From positions 140,972 through 204,971 of the forward strand of contig UCEY01000045.1 of assembly GCA_900471605.1 (NCBI GenBank): a DNA stretch of 64,000 bases, written 5' to 3'. The DNA comes from Hyphomicrobiales bacterium. GTDB taxonomy: Bacteria; Pseudomonadota; Alphaproteobacteria; Rhizobiales; Rhizobiaceae. The position numbers and the translations under genes were made by a program. The notes beneath the pieces are model-generated. The model worked only from the letters and a program-made list of their open reading frames with translations, was not told where the DNA came from and did no database searches. This document shows, in pieces, positions 54,145-62,716 of this stretch (the stretch's first letter is position 1; each line of letters begins with the position of its first letter).

Positions 54145-54402
54145 TCAGCTTTTGGCGAGCACGCTGAGGGCTACGTGATACTTCCTCATCGCCATTTTGG
54201 CGGAGAGGAGCTGACGCTGGAAATCCTCATCCGAAACCGTCTTGGGATCGAACAGTTCGATGCCGGTATCGTCGGTGCGAAGCTCCAGCATCTGGCCTTC
54301 TTTCCAACCAAGACGGACAAGGGCCTCTTGCGGCAAGACGATGACGTGGTTTTGGCCGATCTTTTGAATGGTAGTCTTCTGAACAGTACTTTTTGCACTC
54401 AT
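54145..54402 (-). CDS. AbrB/MazE-like (SpoVT-AbrB) DNA-binding protein, orphan antitoxin-like
   Basis: An 85-residue protein with the swapped-hairpin AbrB fold: IQKIGQNHVIVLPQEALVRL and GWKEGQMLELRTDD. This family is common as toxin-antitoxin antitoxins, yet no toxin gene is adjacent. Its stop abuts the parC stop with no space. ATG 54402 was chosen as the fold begins soon after; the frame is open to 54456. A palindrome upstream may be its operator. Confidence 0.8.
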   Translation of the reverse strand: MSAKSTVQKTTIQKIGQNHVIVLPQEALVRLGWKEGQMLELRTDDTGIELFDPKTVSDEDFQRQLLSAKMAMRKYHVALSVLAKS

Positions 54403-54411
54403 TGTTTGCGA

Positions 54412-54441
54412 CCTGTGGTGGTGTTTTGATGCTATCACAGG
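54412..54441. promoter_or_regulatory. Dyad upstream of the AbrB-like gene
   Basis: CCTGTG (54412-54417) and CACAGG (54436-54441) are exact inverted copies, with TGAT-GCT-ATCA inside the right half. This is likely the autoregulatory site. Confidence 0.45.
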
Positions 54442-54498
54442 GGCTTGTGCGGGCAAATATCAAATCGTTCGCGACACTGGCACCTTGACCCGCAACCT

Positions 54499-55365
54499 CT
54501 ACACGCGCCGCATCTGCCACGCAGAATACCCGATCAGAGCGAGCACCAGGATCGACCCGCCCAGCAGCGTTTGGCTGGACGGGACTTCGGAAAAGATCAG
54601 CCAGACCCAGATCGGCGCGAGAATGGTTTCGAGCAGATAGAACATGCCGACCTCGGGGCCGGAGAGGTATTTCGGACCGGTCGCCAGGCACCAGAAGGCG
54701 AGCGGCATCATGATCGCGCCGTCGAACAGCACCCAGAAGGGATTGGCGATCGAAAAACCGCCCGTGCCGGCAAGCAAGGATACGCCGACGAAGGAAAGCC
54801 CGACCGCCGCCGGAATGATGGTCGCCACCAGCGGCACGAACCCCATGTCGATCCGTGCCGCCCGGCTGAGCGTGATCGCCAGCGCCAGCAGGAAGGAGGC
54901 GGTTGTCGCAAGGGTATCGCCGAGGATATGGCCGCCGGCAAGGCCGCCCGAGACGATCAGGCCGACGCCCGAAAACATCACCAGCATGGCGATCAGCGTC
55001 GACGGCGAGGGGCGTTCCTTGAGGATCAGCCAGCCGAGAATGGCGGCATACATCGGCGTTGAGGCGACGATGAAGACGACATTCGCCGTCGCCGTGTTGA
55101 ACACGGCCCCGAGGAAGGCGATCGTCGAGATGCCGTAGCAGAACCCGGCGGCAAGCCCCGCCTTGCCGGGAATCAGAACCGGGCGGCTGGAACCGAAGCG
55201 GCGGACGAGCAGCCACAGGAGGATGGCGGCGGCCAAGGTGGCCGTGCTGCGCACCGCGACCGTCGACCACATCTCGCCTTGCCCGAGGCGCACGAGCGGC
55301 ACGTCGAAGGAAAGCGCAAGTCCGCCGATCGAGGTGAGCACGAGGCCCTTCGTATGATCGTTCAT
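54499..55365 (-). CDS. EamA/DMT-family transporter
   Basis: A 288-residue membrane protein with ten hydrophobic segments in two EamA repeats: first repeat GLALSFDVPLVR to ILKERPS, second VPLVATIIPAA to LIGYSAW. Drug/metabolite exporters of this type move amino acids or metabolites; the substrate is unknown. It ends close to nothing else and starts 9 bases from the bpt stop in the same direction, so possible cotranscription with bpt. Confidence 0.88.
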   Translation of the reverse strand: MNDHTKGLVLTSIGGLALSFDVPLVRLGQGEMWSTVAVRSTATLAAAILLWLLVRRFGSSRPVLIPGKAGLAAGFCYGISTIAFLGAVFNTATANVVFIVASTPMYAAILGWLILKERPSPSTLIAMLVMFSGVGLIVSGGLAGGHILGDTLATTASFLLALAITLSRAARIDMGFVPLVATIIPAAVGLSFVGVSLLAGTGGFSIANPFWVLFDGAIMMPLAFWCLATGPKYLSGPEVGMFYLLETILAPIWVWLIFSEVPSSQTLLGGSILVLALIGYSAWQMRRV

Positions 55366-55374
55366 GGGATCGTT

Positions 55375-56136
55375 TCAGATGTCCGTGGCGGGATCGAAGA
55401 TTTCCCAGCCGCGCGGGGTCAGGTGTTCCTGCGGCTGGAAGCGGGTCTTGTAACCCATCTTCGCCGAACCCTTCACCCAGTAGCCGAGATAGACATGCGG
55501 CAGGCCGAGCGTTCTCGTGCGGGCGATGTGGTCGAGGATCATGAACGTGCCGAGCGAGCGCTTTTCATACTCGGGATTGAAGAAGGAATAGACCATCGAC
55601 AGGCCGTCGCTCATCATATCGGTGAGAGCGACGGCAAGCAGCTCTCCCTTCGCCTCGGTTCGGATGCCGGAACCCGGCTCGCGGCGGCGGTACTCGATGA
55701 CGCGGGTGTTGACATGCGTGTCTTCGACCATGATCGCATAGTCGAGTGCCGACATGTCGGACATGCCGCCCCGCTGGTGGCGGTCGTCGAGATAATGGCG
55801 GAAGAGAGAGAACTGTTCGGTCGAAGGCTGCGCCGGATAGACCGTCGCGATCACGTCGCGATTGGCGGCGAGAACCCGTTTCATCGACCGCACCGGTTCG
55901 AATTCATGCGCAAGGATGCGCACGGAGACGCACGCGCGGCAGGATTCGCAGGCAGGCCGATAGGCGATGTTCTGCGAACGGCGGAAACCGCCCTGGGTCA
56001 GCAGGTCGTTCATCTCGGCGGCGCGCGGGCCGACCAGGTGAGTGAAGACCTTTCGCTCCATTTCACCCGGCAGATAGGGACAAACTGCCGGGGCCGTCAG
56101 ATAGAACTGCGGTGAGGGCGTTGCCTGGGTGTTCAT
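55375..56136 (-). CDS. bpt: Aspartate/glutamate leucyltransferase (arginyl-tRNA--protein transferase family)
   Basis: A 253-residue Bpt-type enzyme adding Leu from Leu-tRNA to N-terminal Asp or Glu of proteins, feeding the N-end rule pathway. It has the CPYLPGEMERKVFTHL start, the Cys-rich RPACESCRACVSVRI (zinc or heme-binding cluster), and FFNPEYEKRSLGTFMILD near the C-terminus. Length is normal. Downstream EamA gene follows closely. Confidence 0.93.
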   Translation of the reverse strand: MNTQATPSPQFYLTAPAVCPYLPGEMERKVFTHLVGPRAAEMNDLLTQGGFRRSQNIAYRPACESCRACVSVRILAHEFEPVRSMKRVLAANRDVIATVYPAQPSTEQFSLFRHYLDDRHQRGGMSDMSALDYAIMVEDTHVNTRVIEYRRREPGSGIRTEAKGELLAVALTDMMSDGLSMVYSFFNPEYEKRSLGTFMILDHIARTRTLGLPHVYLGYWVKGSAKMGYKTRFQPQEHLTPRGWEIFDPATDI

Positions 56137-56263
56137 TGCGTCGTGGCAGTCCGGTCTTTGGTGTCGTAAATGTCATACCATGGCGCATAAAAGTAAAACG
56201 TCAACCATATGCTGCGAGAGGCAGCCGGCATGCGCCATAAACTTTTGGCCAGTGGCGTAATCG

Positions 56264-56722
56264 TTACGGCGTACGGACCACGACCGTGCCGAGCAACAGG
56301 TCATGCACGAGGCGAGAGCGCTCGATGAACAGGCCCGCGAGCAGAATGAGCGGCGTCAGCACGGAATTGATGATCCAGAAGATCACCGTATGCGCCATGG
56401 CGGTCAGGAAATCCATCCGCCGGCCGTCGATCCGCGCCATGGCGATCCCCATGGCGCGCATGCCGGGCGAGGCTTGGGCGGGGCCGCCGAGCGTCATCCC
56501 GAAATAAAGAAGGGCGACGATCACGAACAGCACCGGATAGAGCATGAAGCCGAGGCCGAGCGTTATGATGCCGAGAAAGAACACCACGACCGCGGCCGGA
56601 ATGCAGAGCAGGAGCACGATCACGTAGTCGATGATGAAGGCGAACACCCGGCGCGAAAGAACGCCGCTATAGGCGCGCCAATCGTCCGGTGCGGCATAGG
56701 TCGGGTTCGGGTCGAGGCTCAT
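56264..56722 (-). CDS. RDD-family membrane protein
   Basis: A 152-residue membrane protein with about three hydrophobic segments (about 24-45, 50-75, 105-130). The RDD family signature is seen as LSRRVFAFIIDYVI and SPGMRAMGI, with the C-terminal LVHDLLLGTVVV. Function in the family is unclear; some are Na+/H+ antiporters. ATG 56722 preferred over a GTG at 56770. It lies between hemB and bpt in the same direction. Confidence 0.84.
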   Translation of the reverse strand: MSLDPNPTYAAPDDWRAYSGVLSRRVFAFIIDYVIVLLLCIPAAVVVFFLGIITLGLGFMLYPVLFVIVALLYFGMTLGGPAQASPGMRAMGIAMARIDGRRMDFLTAMAHTVIFWIINSVLTPLILLAGLFIERSRLVHDLLLGTVVVRTP

Positions 56723-56784
56723 GGTTTCAACATCTCCGGTTTCTTGCACATCGATATGGGAAGAAACCACCCCGGTAACAAGGC

Positions 56785-57798
56785 TTATCCGATCTTCGCC
56801 AGCTTCTTTGCCACGTCCACCGCAAAATAGGAGAGAATCCCGTCGCAGCCGGCACGCTTGAAGCAGAGCAGCGTCTCCATCATGATCCGGTCGCCGTCGA
56901 TCCAGCCGTTCATCGCCGCCGCCTTGATCTGGGTGTATTCGCCGGAAACCTGGTAGGCGAAGACGGGAAGGCCGAAGGCCTCCTTGATGCGCCAGCAGAT
57001 GTCGAGATAGGCGATGCCGGGCTTGACCATCAGCATGTCGGCGCCTTCCTCGACGTCGAGGGCCGCATCGCGGACAGCTTCGGTGCCGTTGGCCGGCGAG
57101 ATGTAATAGCTGTTCTTGTCGCCCTTCAGGAGGCCGCTGGTGTTGATCGCCTCGCGATAGGGGCCGTAGAAGCCGGACGAGAATTTCGTCGCATAGGACA
57201 TGATGCCGACATCCTGGTGGCCAGCCGCGTCGAGGCCTCGGCGGATGGCGCCGATCCGGCCGTCCATCATTTCCGACGGCGCGATGATGTCGGCGCCTGC
57301 GTCCGCCTGCATGACGGCCGCGCGGACGATCTGGTCGACCGTCTCGTCGTTGACGATGACGCCGCCGCGCAGGATGCCGTCATGGCCGTGGCTGGTGAAC
57401 GGATCGAGCGCCACGTCGGTAATGATGCCGATATTCGGCACGGCCTTCTTGAAGGCGGCGGTCGCCTGGTTGATCAGGTTGTTGGCGACGAGGCTGTTGG
57501 AGCCGGTCTCGTCGCGCAGCTCCATCTCGATATCGGGGAAGGTGGCGATCGCCGGAATGCCGAGATCGGCGGCTTCCTTCACCGCTTCGACCGCCTTGTC
57601 GACGCTCATGCGGTTGACGCCGGGCATGGCGGCGATCGGATCGACGATGCCGGTGCCGGGCACGATGAAGATCGGCCAGATCAGGTCGTCGACCGTCAGC
57701 CGGTTTTCCTGCACCAGCCGGCGCGTCCAGTCCGCCTTGCGGTTGCGCCGCATGCGGCGATGGCCGGTGATCTCGTCGACCAGATGCGTCTTGTCCAT
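56785..57798 (-). CDS. hemB: Delta-aminolevulinic acid dehydratase (porphobilinogen synthase)
   Basis: A 337-residue enzyme joining two 5-aminolevulinate molecules to porphobilinogen in tetrapyrrole synthesis. Schiff-base lysines are in SYATKFSSGFYGP and MLMVKPGIAYLD. The metal site region VALDPFTSHGHDG lacks the zinc Cys cluster, fitting the Mg2+-type of alphaproteobacteria. GGAG lies before ATG 57798; the upstream open stretch is shadow. It diverges from a membrane protein gene. Confidence 0.97.
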   Translation of the reverse strand: MDKTHLVDEITGHRRMRRNRKADWTRRLVQENRLTVDDLIWPIFIVPGTGIVDPIAAMPGVNRMSVDKAVEAVKEAADLGIPAIATFPDIEMELRDETGSNSLVANNLINQATAAFKKAVPNIGIITDVALDPFTSHGHDGILRGGVIVNDETVDQIVRAAVMQADAGADIIAPSEMMDGRIGAIRRGLDAAGHQDVGIMSYATKFSSGFYGPYREAINTSGLLKGDKNSYYISPANGTEAVRDAALDVEEGADMLMVKPGIAYLDICWRIKEAFGLPVFAYQVSGEYTQIKAAAMNGWIDGDRIMMETLLCFKRAGCDGILSYFAVDVAKKLAKIG

Positions 57799-57931
57799 GA
57801 CTGATGTCTCCATTCTCGTGCTTGTGGGGTCCATATCATGCGGCCGAACGATTATGAATGGGCGGGATCGCCGCATGCGTGCCGCTTGCAGGTGCTGGCG
57901 GACGGAACGTCCCGCCGTTATGGTGGCGGCC

Positions 57932-58369
57932 ATGGAACCCGATTCACTCACGGTGCCGAAGCGCACGCTGACCGAAATTCTCTACGTGATCTTCCTGAGA
58001 CTGGTTGCGGTCACCTGTTTCTGGTTCGGCCTGCAATACTGGGCCATGCTGGTCGGCTATTCGCTGAAGGGCATGGCTCGCTTCGATCTCTTGACGCTTC
58101 CCTGGAAGGTGGCGGCGTCTTCGCTTGCCGTTCTGTTTCCGGTCGCCTCGCTCGGCCTCTGGCTCACCGTCTCCTGGGGACCCGTGCTCTGGGCGATTGC
58201 GGCGATCTCGCAGGTGTCGATGTATATCGTCTGGCCGGAGATCTTCGGACACAACCGTCTCGTCCCGCTCATGCACGGCCTCGTCGCCGCGCTTTATGTC
58301 GTGTTTCGGCTCTCCCTATGGGTCGAAGCACGCCGCAAGGCGGAGCGGGTAAGGATTGATTCACCTTGA
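57932..58369 (+). CDS. Conserved integral membrane protein (DUF6163-like)
   Basis: A 145-residue protein with four hydrophobic segments (about 17-45, 60-82, 84-103, 110-130) and a basic C-terminal tail. It resembles the small rhizobial membrane family I know as DUF6163. Function unknown. An in-frame ATG four codons earlier (57920) is possible. Located divergent from hemB and before ldtR. Confidence 0.72.
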   Translation: MEPDSLTVPKRTLTEILYVIFLRLVAVTCFWFGLQYWAMLVGYSLKGMARFDLLTLPWKVAASSLAVLFPVASLGLWLTVSWGPVLWAIAAISQVSMYIVWPEIFGHNRLVPLMHGLVAALYVVFRLSLWVEARRKAERVRIDSP

Positions 58370-58488
58370 TGTTAAAGCTTTGACGGCTGGATTTGGTCGA
58401 GAAATCGCAGCTAAGTAGTTGATTTGACTGACGTCGAGATAGGGGTGGAGCCGGTCGGCAAAGAGCCGCGGGAATTCGAGGAAACGCG

Positions 58489-58503
58489 TTAAGCGCTTGT
58501 TAA
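58489..58503. promoter_or_regulatory. Perfect CtrA-type box upstream of ldtR
   Basis: TTAA-GCGCTTG-TTAA matches the full TTAA-N7-TTAA recognition pattern of the cell-cycle regulator CtrA exactly. It lies 98 bases before the ldtR ATG in a gap with a further TTAA at 58513-58516. Confidence 0.55.
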
Positions 58504-58600
58504 GCCTATGTTTTAAGTCGAATTTTATGCGTATTGGATAGTGTCTGTCTCAAGGCGGGAAGAAAACAAACACCGCCAAACAAAACAGGATGAGGCAGTC

Positions 58601-59119
58601 ATGATGAACACGAAACTGAAGCCGCAGGCGGTAACGGCAGTAGCAGATCCGCATGAAGAAACCATTCGCAACCTTTATATGGAGTCGCTGCATCTGGTCG
58701 AACGCCTGCATCGCCGTCTCCTCGATGTGATCAAGGACGAGTTCGACCGCCAGGGTCGCGACGACGTCAACGCCGTCCAGGCTCTCCTGCTGTTCAACAT
58801 CGGCAATTCGGAACTGACGGCCGGCGAGCTGCGCTCCCGCGGTTATTACCTCGGCTCTAACGTCTCCTACAACGTCAAGAAGCTGGTCGACCTCGGCTTC
58901 ATCAACCACCAGCGCTCGCGCATCGACCGCCGCTCGGTCCGCATCAGCCTGACGCCGGAAGGCCAGGCGATCGCCGAAACCGTCGGCAAGCTCTACGAGC
59001 GCCATATCGGCTCGATCGAAAAGGTCGGTGGCATCGGCGAGGGCGAGTTCTCCCAGATGAACAAGCTGCTCCAGCGCCTCGACCGCTTCTGGAACGACCA
59101 GATCCTCTACCGCCTTTGA
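58601..59119 (+). CDS. ldtR: MarR-family regulator LdtR
   Basis: A 172-residue MarR-type winged-helix protein: dimerisation helices at both ends, recognition helix in GELRSRGYYLGSNVSYNVK, wing in INHQRSRIDRRSVRISLT. The sequence and the neighbour match LdtR, described in Liberibacter asiaticus and Sinorhizobium meliloti as an activator of ldtP with a role in osmotic stress. AGGATGAGG precedes two ATGs (58601, 58604). A CtrA-type box lies upstream. Confidence 0.9.
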   Translation: MMNTKLKPQAVTAVADPHEETIRNLYMESLHLVERLHRRLLDVIKDEFDRQGRDDVNAVQALLLFNIGNSELTAGELRSRGYYLGSNVSYNVKKLVDLGFINHQRSRIDRRSVRISLTPEGQAIAETVGKLYERHIGSIEKVGGIGEGEFSQMNKLLQRLDRFWNDQILYRL

Positions 59120-59232
59120 TCCACAAGAGGCTTGCGAAACACTCCATTACCTCCAGTCATGCGGTGCTACGCAAAGCGTAACGGGGCGTCGGAAGACGCG
59201 CCGTTACGCGCGTTTGCGTCAGGGTGCTGGAT

Positions 59233-59454
59233 TCACAACGTGGCGGCCACGACCCGCCTGATTTCGGTGGTCATGCCGGAAAACAGCGAGGAGAGGTCGA
59301 GCCAGCCGTCCGGTCTGCGGCCCGTCACCTTTTCGGGCCATCCGCAGATGCCGTCCTGCTCGACATAGCCGACGCATTGCGGTGCCGTTTCATCGCGAAA
59401 ATGCAGGACGGCCAGCTTGCCGGGTTCAAGCGCTTCGATCGGATGCCAGTTCAA
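59233..59454 (-). CDS. Small protein of unknown function
   Basis: A 73-residue open frame that starts with TTG at 59454, with GAGGAA about 9 bases upstream. The translation is of normal composition (EALEPGKLAVLHFRDE, GWPEKVTGRRPDGWLDL) with third-position GC like real genes. It has no recognised domain. It converges on ldtR. It may be real but is not certain. Confidence 0.45.
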   Translation of the reverse strand: MNWHPIEALEPGKLAVLHFRDETAPQCVGYVEQDGICGWPEKVTGRRPDGWLDLSSLFSGMTTEIRRVVAATL

Positions 59455-59860
59455 TTCTCAAATTCCTCATTTATGAGGGGTGATTTTTAATCAATCCGCT
59501 TGCCTCAGGCTTGCGACTTTTGTGTTTTGTTAAAACCGGCCTCCGAAATCTGAGACACGATCGGACTGGACGCGAGGCGTGCCGTCGAGGATATGCCGGT
59601 GATCGCGTGCGGTTCCATGAGTGTGGCCTATATGCCGCGTGAAAAAATCACCTGCCAACACGGCTTTGTGACGCGCGAGTACCTGACACGAATTGGCCAT
59701 ATTGCTATGGGACCCGCTGGATGCAACGGGCCGGCGGTAATTCGCGCTTTCACGACATTGCGATGACGACGAAGCCCTGCGCGGCTGCGCTAACTTTTTG
59801 CGCGTTCTTAACCATATCCCTGTAGGCGTCTCTGATGATGCTCGGGACCAGATGGGTACT
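59455..59860. other. Upstream region of ldtP
   Basis: About 400 bases without a convincing gene. It contains a near-perfect dyad CCTCAT-TT-ATGAGG (59465-59478) and an AT-rich patch (59480-59535), followed by ordinary sequence leading to ldtP. LdtR-binding sites probably lie here, but the known operator was not identified. Confidence 0.45.
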
Positions 59861-61195
59861 ATGATGTCGAAGAAGATCGGATCTGAAGCTCTTTCCCGCC
59901 GTGCCCTGCTTCGCACGGCCGTCTCCGCGGGTGCTGCCGCACTTGCTGCGCCTGCATTCGCCCAATCGGCGGTCGACGATTTGATCAATGCGCAGCGCCG
60001 CGGCACCTGGGATGACCAGTTCGACGCAAAGGCCGCATCGAGAACCGCCGTCAATGTCGTCTCCAACAACCCTGTGCTTGGCGCCGGCGGCCCGGCGAAC
60101 ATCCAGCAGGCGATCGTGGATTACCAGCAGATCGTCGCCAACGGCGGATGGCCCGAAGTCAATCCCGGCCAGCAGCGCCTGCGCCTCGGCGTCGTCGACC
60201 CGACCGTCCAGCAGCTGCGCCAGCGCCTGATGATTTCAGGCGACCTGCCGCGCGAAGCGGGCATGTCCTCCTCGTTCGACAGTTATGTCGATGGCGCGGT
60301 GAAGCGTTTCCAGGCCCGCCACGGCCTGCCCGCCGACGGCGTGATGGGTGAATTCACCGTCAAGGCGATGAACATATCGGCCGACGTGCGGCTGCGCCAG
60401 CTGGGGACCAATCTGGTGCGCCTGCAGTCCATGTCCGGCGATCTCGGCCCCCGCTATGTGATGGTCAACATTCCGGCCGCCTATATCGAGGCGGTGGAGA
60501 ACGACCGCGTGGCGCTGCGCACCAACGCAGTCGTCGGTCGTATCGACCGGCCGACGCACGCCATCAACTCGAAGATCTACGAGGTCATCCTCAACCCTTA
60601 CTGGACCGCGCCGCGCTCGATCGTCGAAAAGGACATCGTGCCGCTGATGCGCAAGGACCCGACCTATCTGACGCGCAACAACATTCGCCTGATCGACGGC
60701 AAGGGCAACGAAGTGGCGCCGGAGACGGTCGACTGGTTCGCGCCGAAGGCGCCGAACTTCATGTTCCGGCAGGATCCCGGCAAGATCAACGCCATGGCCT
60801 CGACGAAGATCAACTTCCACAACCCGAACAACGAGTACATGCACGACACGCCCCAGCAGGGCCTGTTCAACAAGCTGATGCGCTTCGAATCCTCTGGCTG
60901 CATGCGCGTGCAGAACGTCCGCGACCTCATCACCTGGCTGCTGCGCGACACGTCCGGCTGGTCGCGCCAGGAGATCGAACGGGTGATCTCGACCCGCCAG
61001 AACAACCCGATCAAGCTTGCCGTGGAAGTTCCGGTCTATATCGTCTACATCACCGCATGGTCGGCGAAGGACCGCGTCGTCCAGTTCCGCGACGACATCT
61101 ACGAGCGCGACGGCAACCAGGAACTGGCACTGCAGACCACCACCGGCATCGAGAAGCCGGCCGGCGCTGCCGACGACGACCTGCTGCCGCAATAA
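59861..61195 (+). CDS. ldtP: L,D-transpeptidase with YkuD domain
   Basis: A 444-residue enzyme making 3-3 cross-links in peptidoglycan. A twin-arginine-like export signal LSRRALLRTAVSAGAAAL precedes the APAFA cleavage region. A peptidoglycan-binding domain follows (VKRFQARHGLPADGVMGEFT). The YkuD domain carries the catalytic Cys 347 in SSGCMRV. ATG 59861 has another ATG next to it and one at 59852. Regulation by LdtR two genes upstream is known for the family pair. Confidence 0.9.
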   Translation: MMSKKIGSEALSRRALLRTAVSAGAAALAAPAFAQSAVDDLINAQRRGTWDDQFDAKAASRTAVNVVSNNPVLGAGGPANIQQAIVDYQQIVANGGWPEVNPGQQRLRLGVVDPTVQQLRQRLMISGDLPREAGMSSSFDSYVDGAVKRFQARHGLPADGVMGEFTVKAMNISADVRLRQLGTNLVRLQSMSGDLGPRYVMVNIPAAYIEAVENDRVALRTNAVVGRIDRPTHAINSKIYEVILNPYWTAPRSIVEKDIVPLMRKDPTYLTRNNIRLIDGKGNEVAPETVDWFAPKAPNFMFRQDPGKINAMASTKINFHNPNNEYMHDTPQQGLFNKLMRFESSGCMRVQNVRDLITWLLRDTSGWSRQEIERVISTRQNNPIKLAVEVPVYIVYITAWSAKDRVVQFRDDIYERDGNQELALQTTTGIEKPAGAADDDLLPQ

Positions 61196-61219
61196 GGCCG
61201 GCTTCGATTTCCGTTTCCG

Positions 61220-61252
61220 AAAAGCCGCATCCTGCAAAGGGTGCGGCTTTTT
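61220..61252 (+). terminator. Rho-independent terminator of ldtP
   Basis: AAAAGCCGCA and TGCGGCTTTT enclose a loop with a further CC/GG pair and are followed by T residues. Confidence 0.85.
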
Positions 61253-61289
61253 CGTTTTCTGCGATCATCCCCGCGTCTTCGGACGCTCA

Positions 61290-61342
61290 AATGTCGTTCT
61301 GCGTATTGCCCTGCGAAAGGGGGAACGCTAAGACGCGACATT
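61290..61342 (+). ncRNA. Candidate structured 5' leader of glyA (stacked stem-loops)
   Basis: Three nested helices can be drawn: AATGTCG/CGACATT (7 bp, 61290-61296 with 61336-61342), GCGT/ACGC and CCCT/AGGG around a GCGAA loop. All pairs are exact. It ends 31 bases before the glyA ATG. It could be a riboswitch-like or RNA-binding-protein element; no known family was matched by eye. Confidence 0.4.
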
Positions 61343-61373
61343 GCAATGCCCACCCCTTTGAGGAGCCTCGCAC

Positions 61374-62663
61374 ATGTCGAACACCGACGTCTTCTTCTCC
61401 CGCCCGCTGGCCGAATCCGATCCGGAAATCTTTGGCGCGATCGAGAAGGAACTGGGTCGCCAGCGCCACGAAATCGAGCTGATCGCATCGGAGAACATCG
61501 TTTCCCGCGCCGTGCTTGAGGCTCAAGGGTCGATCATGACCAACAAGTATGCGGAGGGTTATCCGGGCAAGCGTTATTACGGCGGTTGCCAGTTCGTCGA
61601 TATCGCCGAGGAACTCGCCATCGAGCGCGCCAAGAAGCTGTTCGGCGTCAACTTCGCCAATGTCCAGCCGAATTCCGGTTCGCAGATGAACCAGGCCGTG
61701 TTCCTGGCGCTCCTCCAGCCCGGCGATACCTTCATGGGTCTCGACCTCAATTCCGGGGGGCATCTCACCCACGGTTCGCCGGTCAACATGTCCGGCAAGT
61801 GGTTCAACGTCGTCTCCTACGGCGTGCGCGAGGGCGACAACCTGCTCGACATGGACGAGGTCCAGAAGAAGGCCGAAGAGCACAAGCCGAAGCTGATCAT
61901 CGCCGGCGGCACCGCCTATTCCCGCATCTGGGACTGGAAGCGTTTCCGCGAGATCGCCGACTCGGTCGGTGCCTATCTGATGGTCGACATGGCCCATATT
62001 GCCGGCCTCGTCGCCGGCGGCCAGCATCCGTCGCCGTTCCCGCACTGCCATGTCGCGACCACCACGACCCACAAGTCGCTGCGTGGACCTCGCGGCGGCG
62101 TCATCCTCACCAATGACGAGGACCTGGCCAAGAAGTTCAATTCGGCCGTATTCCCCGGCCTCCAGGGCGGTCCGCTGATGCACATCATCGCCGCCAAGGC
62201 GGTCGCATTCGGCGAGGCGCTGCAGCCGGGCTTCAAGGACTATGCGGCCCAGATCGTCAAGAACGCCAAGGCGCTGTCCGAAACGCTGATGGCCGGCGGC
62301 GTCGATATCGTTTCCGGCGGTACCGACAACCACCTGATGCTGGTCGACCTGCGCAAGAAGAACGCCACCGGCAAGCGCGCCGAGGCGGCTCTCGGCCGCG
62401 GCTACATCACCACCAACAAGAACGGCATTCCCTTCGACCCGGAAAAGCCCTTCGTCACCTCGGGTATCCGTCTCGGCACCCCGGCCGGCACGACGCGCGG
62501 CTTCAAGGAAGCGGAATTCAAGGAAATCGGCAATCTCATCATCGAGGTTCTCGACGGCCTGAAGGTCGCCAATTCCGACGAGGGCAATGCTTCGGTTGAA
62601 GCCGGCGTGCGCGAAAAAGTCGTGGCGCTCACCGGCCGCTTCCCCATGTATCCCTACATGTGA
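61374..62663 (+). CDS. glyA: Serine hydroxymethyltransferase
   Basis: A 429-residue PLP enzyme interconverting Ser and Gly with THF one-carbon transfer. PLP lysine in TTTTHKSLRGPRGG, folate-site ELIASENIVSRAV, and the YAEGYPGKRYYGGC segment are intact. GAGGAG precedes the ATG. It heads a glyA-nrdR-ribD group, a common alphaproteobacterial order. The preceding leader is structured. Confidence 0.98.
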   Translation: MSNTDVFFSRPLAESDPEIFGAIEKELGRQRHEIELIASENIVSRAVLEAQGSIMTNKYAEGYPGKRYYGGCQFVDIAEELAIERAKKLFGVNFANVQPNSGSQMNQAVFLALLQPGDTFMGLDLNSGGHLTHGSPVNMSGKWFNVVSYGVREGDNLLDMDEVQKKAEEHKPKLIIAGGTAYSRIWDWKRFREIADSVGAYLMVDMAHIAGLVAGGQHPSPFPHCHVATTTTHKSLRGPRGGVILTNDEDLAKKFNSAVFPGLQGGPLMHIIAAKAVAFGEALQPGFKDYAAQIVKNAKALSETLMAGGVDIVSGGTDNHLMLVDLRKKNATGKRAEAALGRGYITTNKNGIPFDPEKPFVTSGIRLGTPAGTTRGFKEAEFKEIGNLIIEVLDGLKVANSDEGNASVEAGVREKVVALTGRFPMYPYM

Positions 62664-62668
62664 TCGAA

Positions 62669-62689
62669 GGGTCGCCGTTCAGGCGACCC
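62669..62689 (+). terminator. Hairpin after glyA
   Basis: GGGTCGCC and GGCGACCC flank a 5-base loop, with only a weak CTTATT tail, so some read-through into nrdR is likely. Confidence 0.5.
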
Positions 62690-62716
62690 CTTATTGCCAA
62701 GGCTCAAGGAGAGGCG

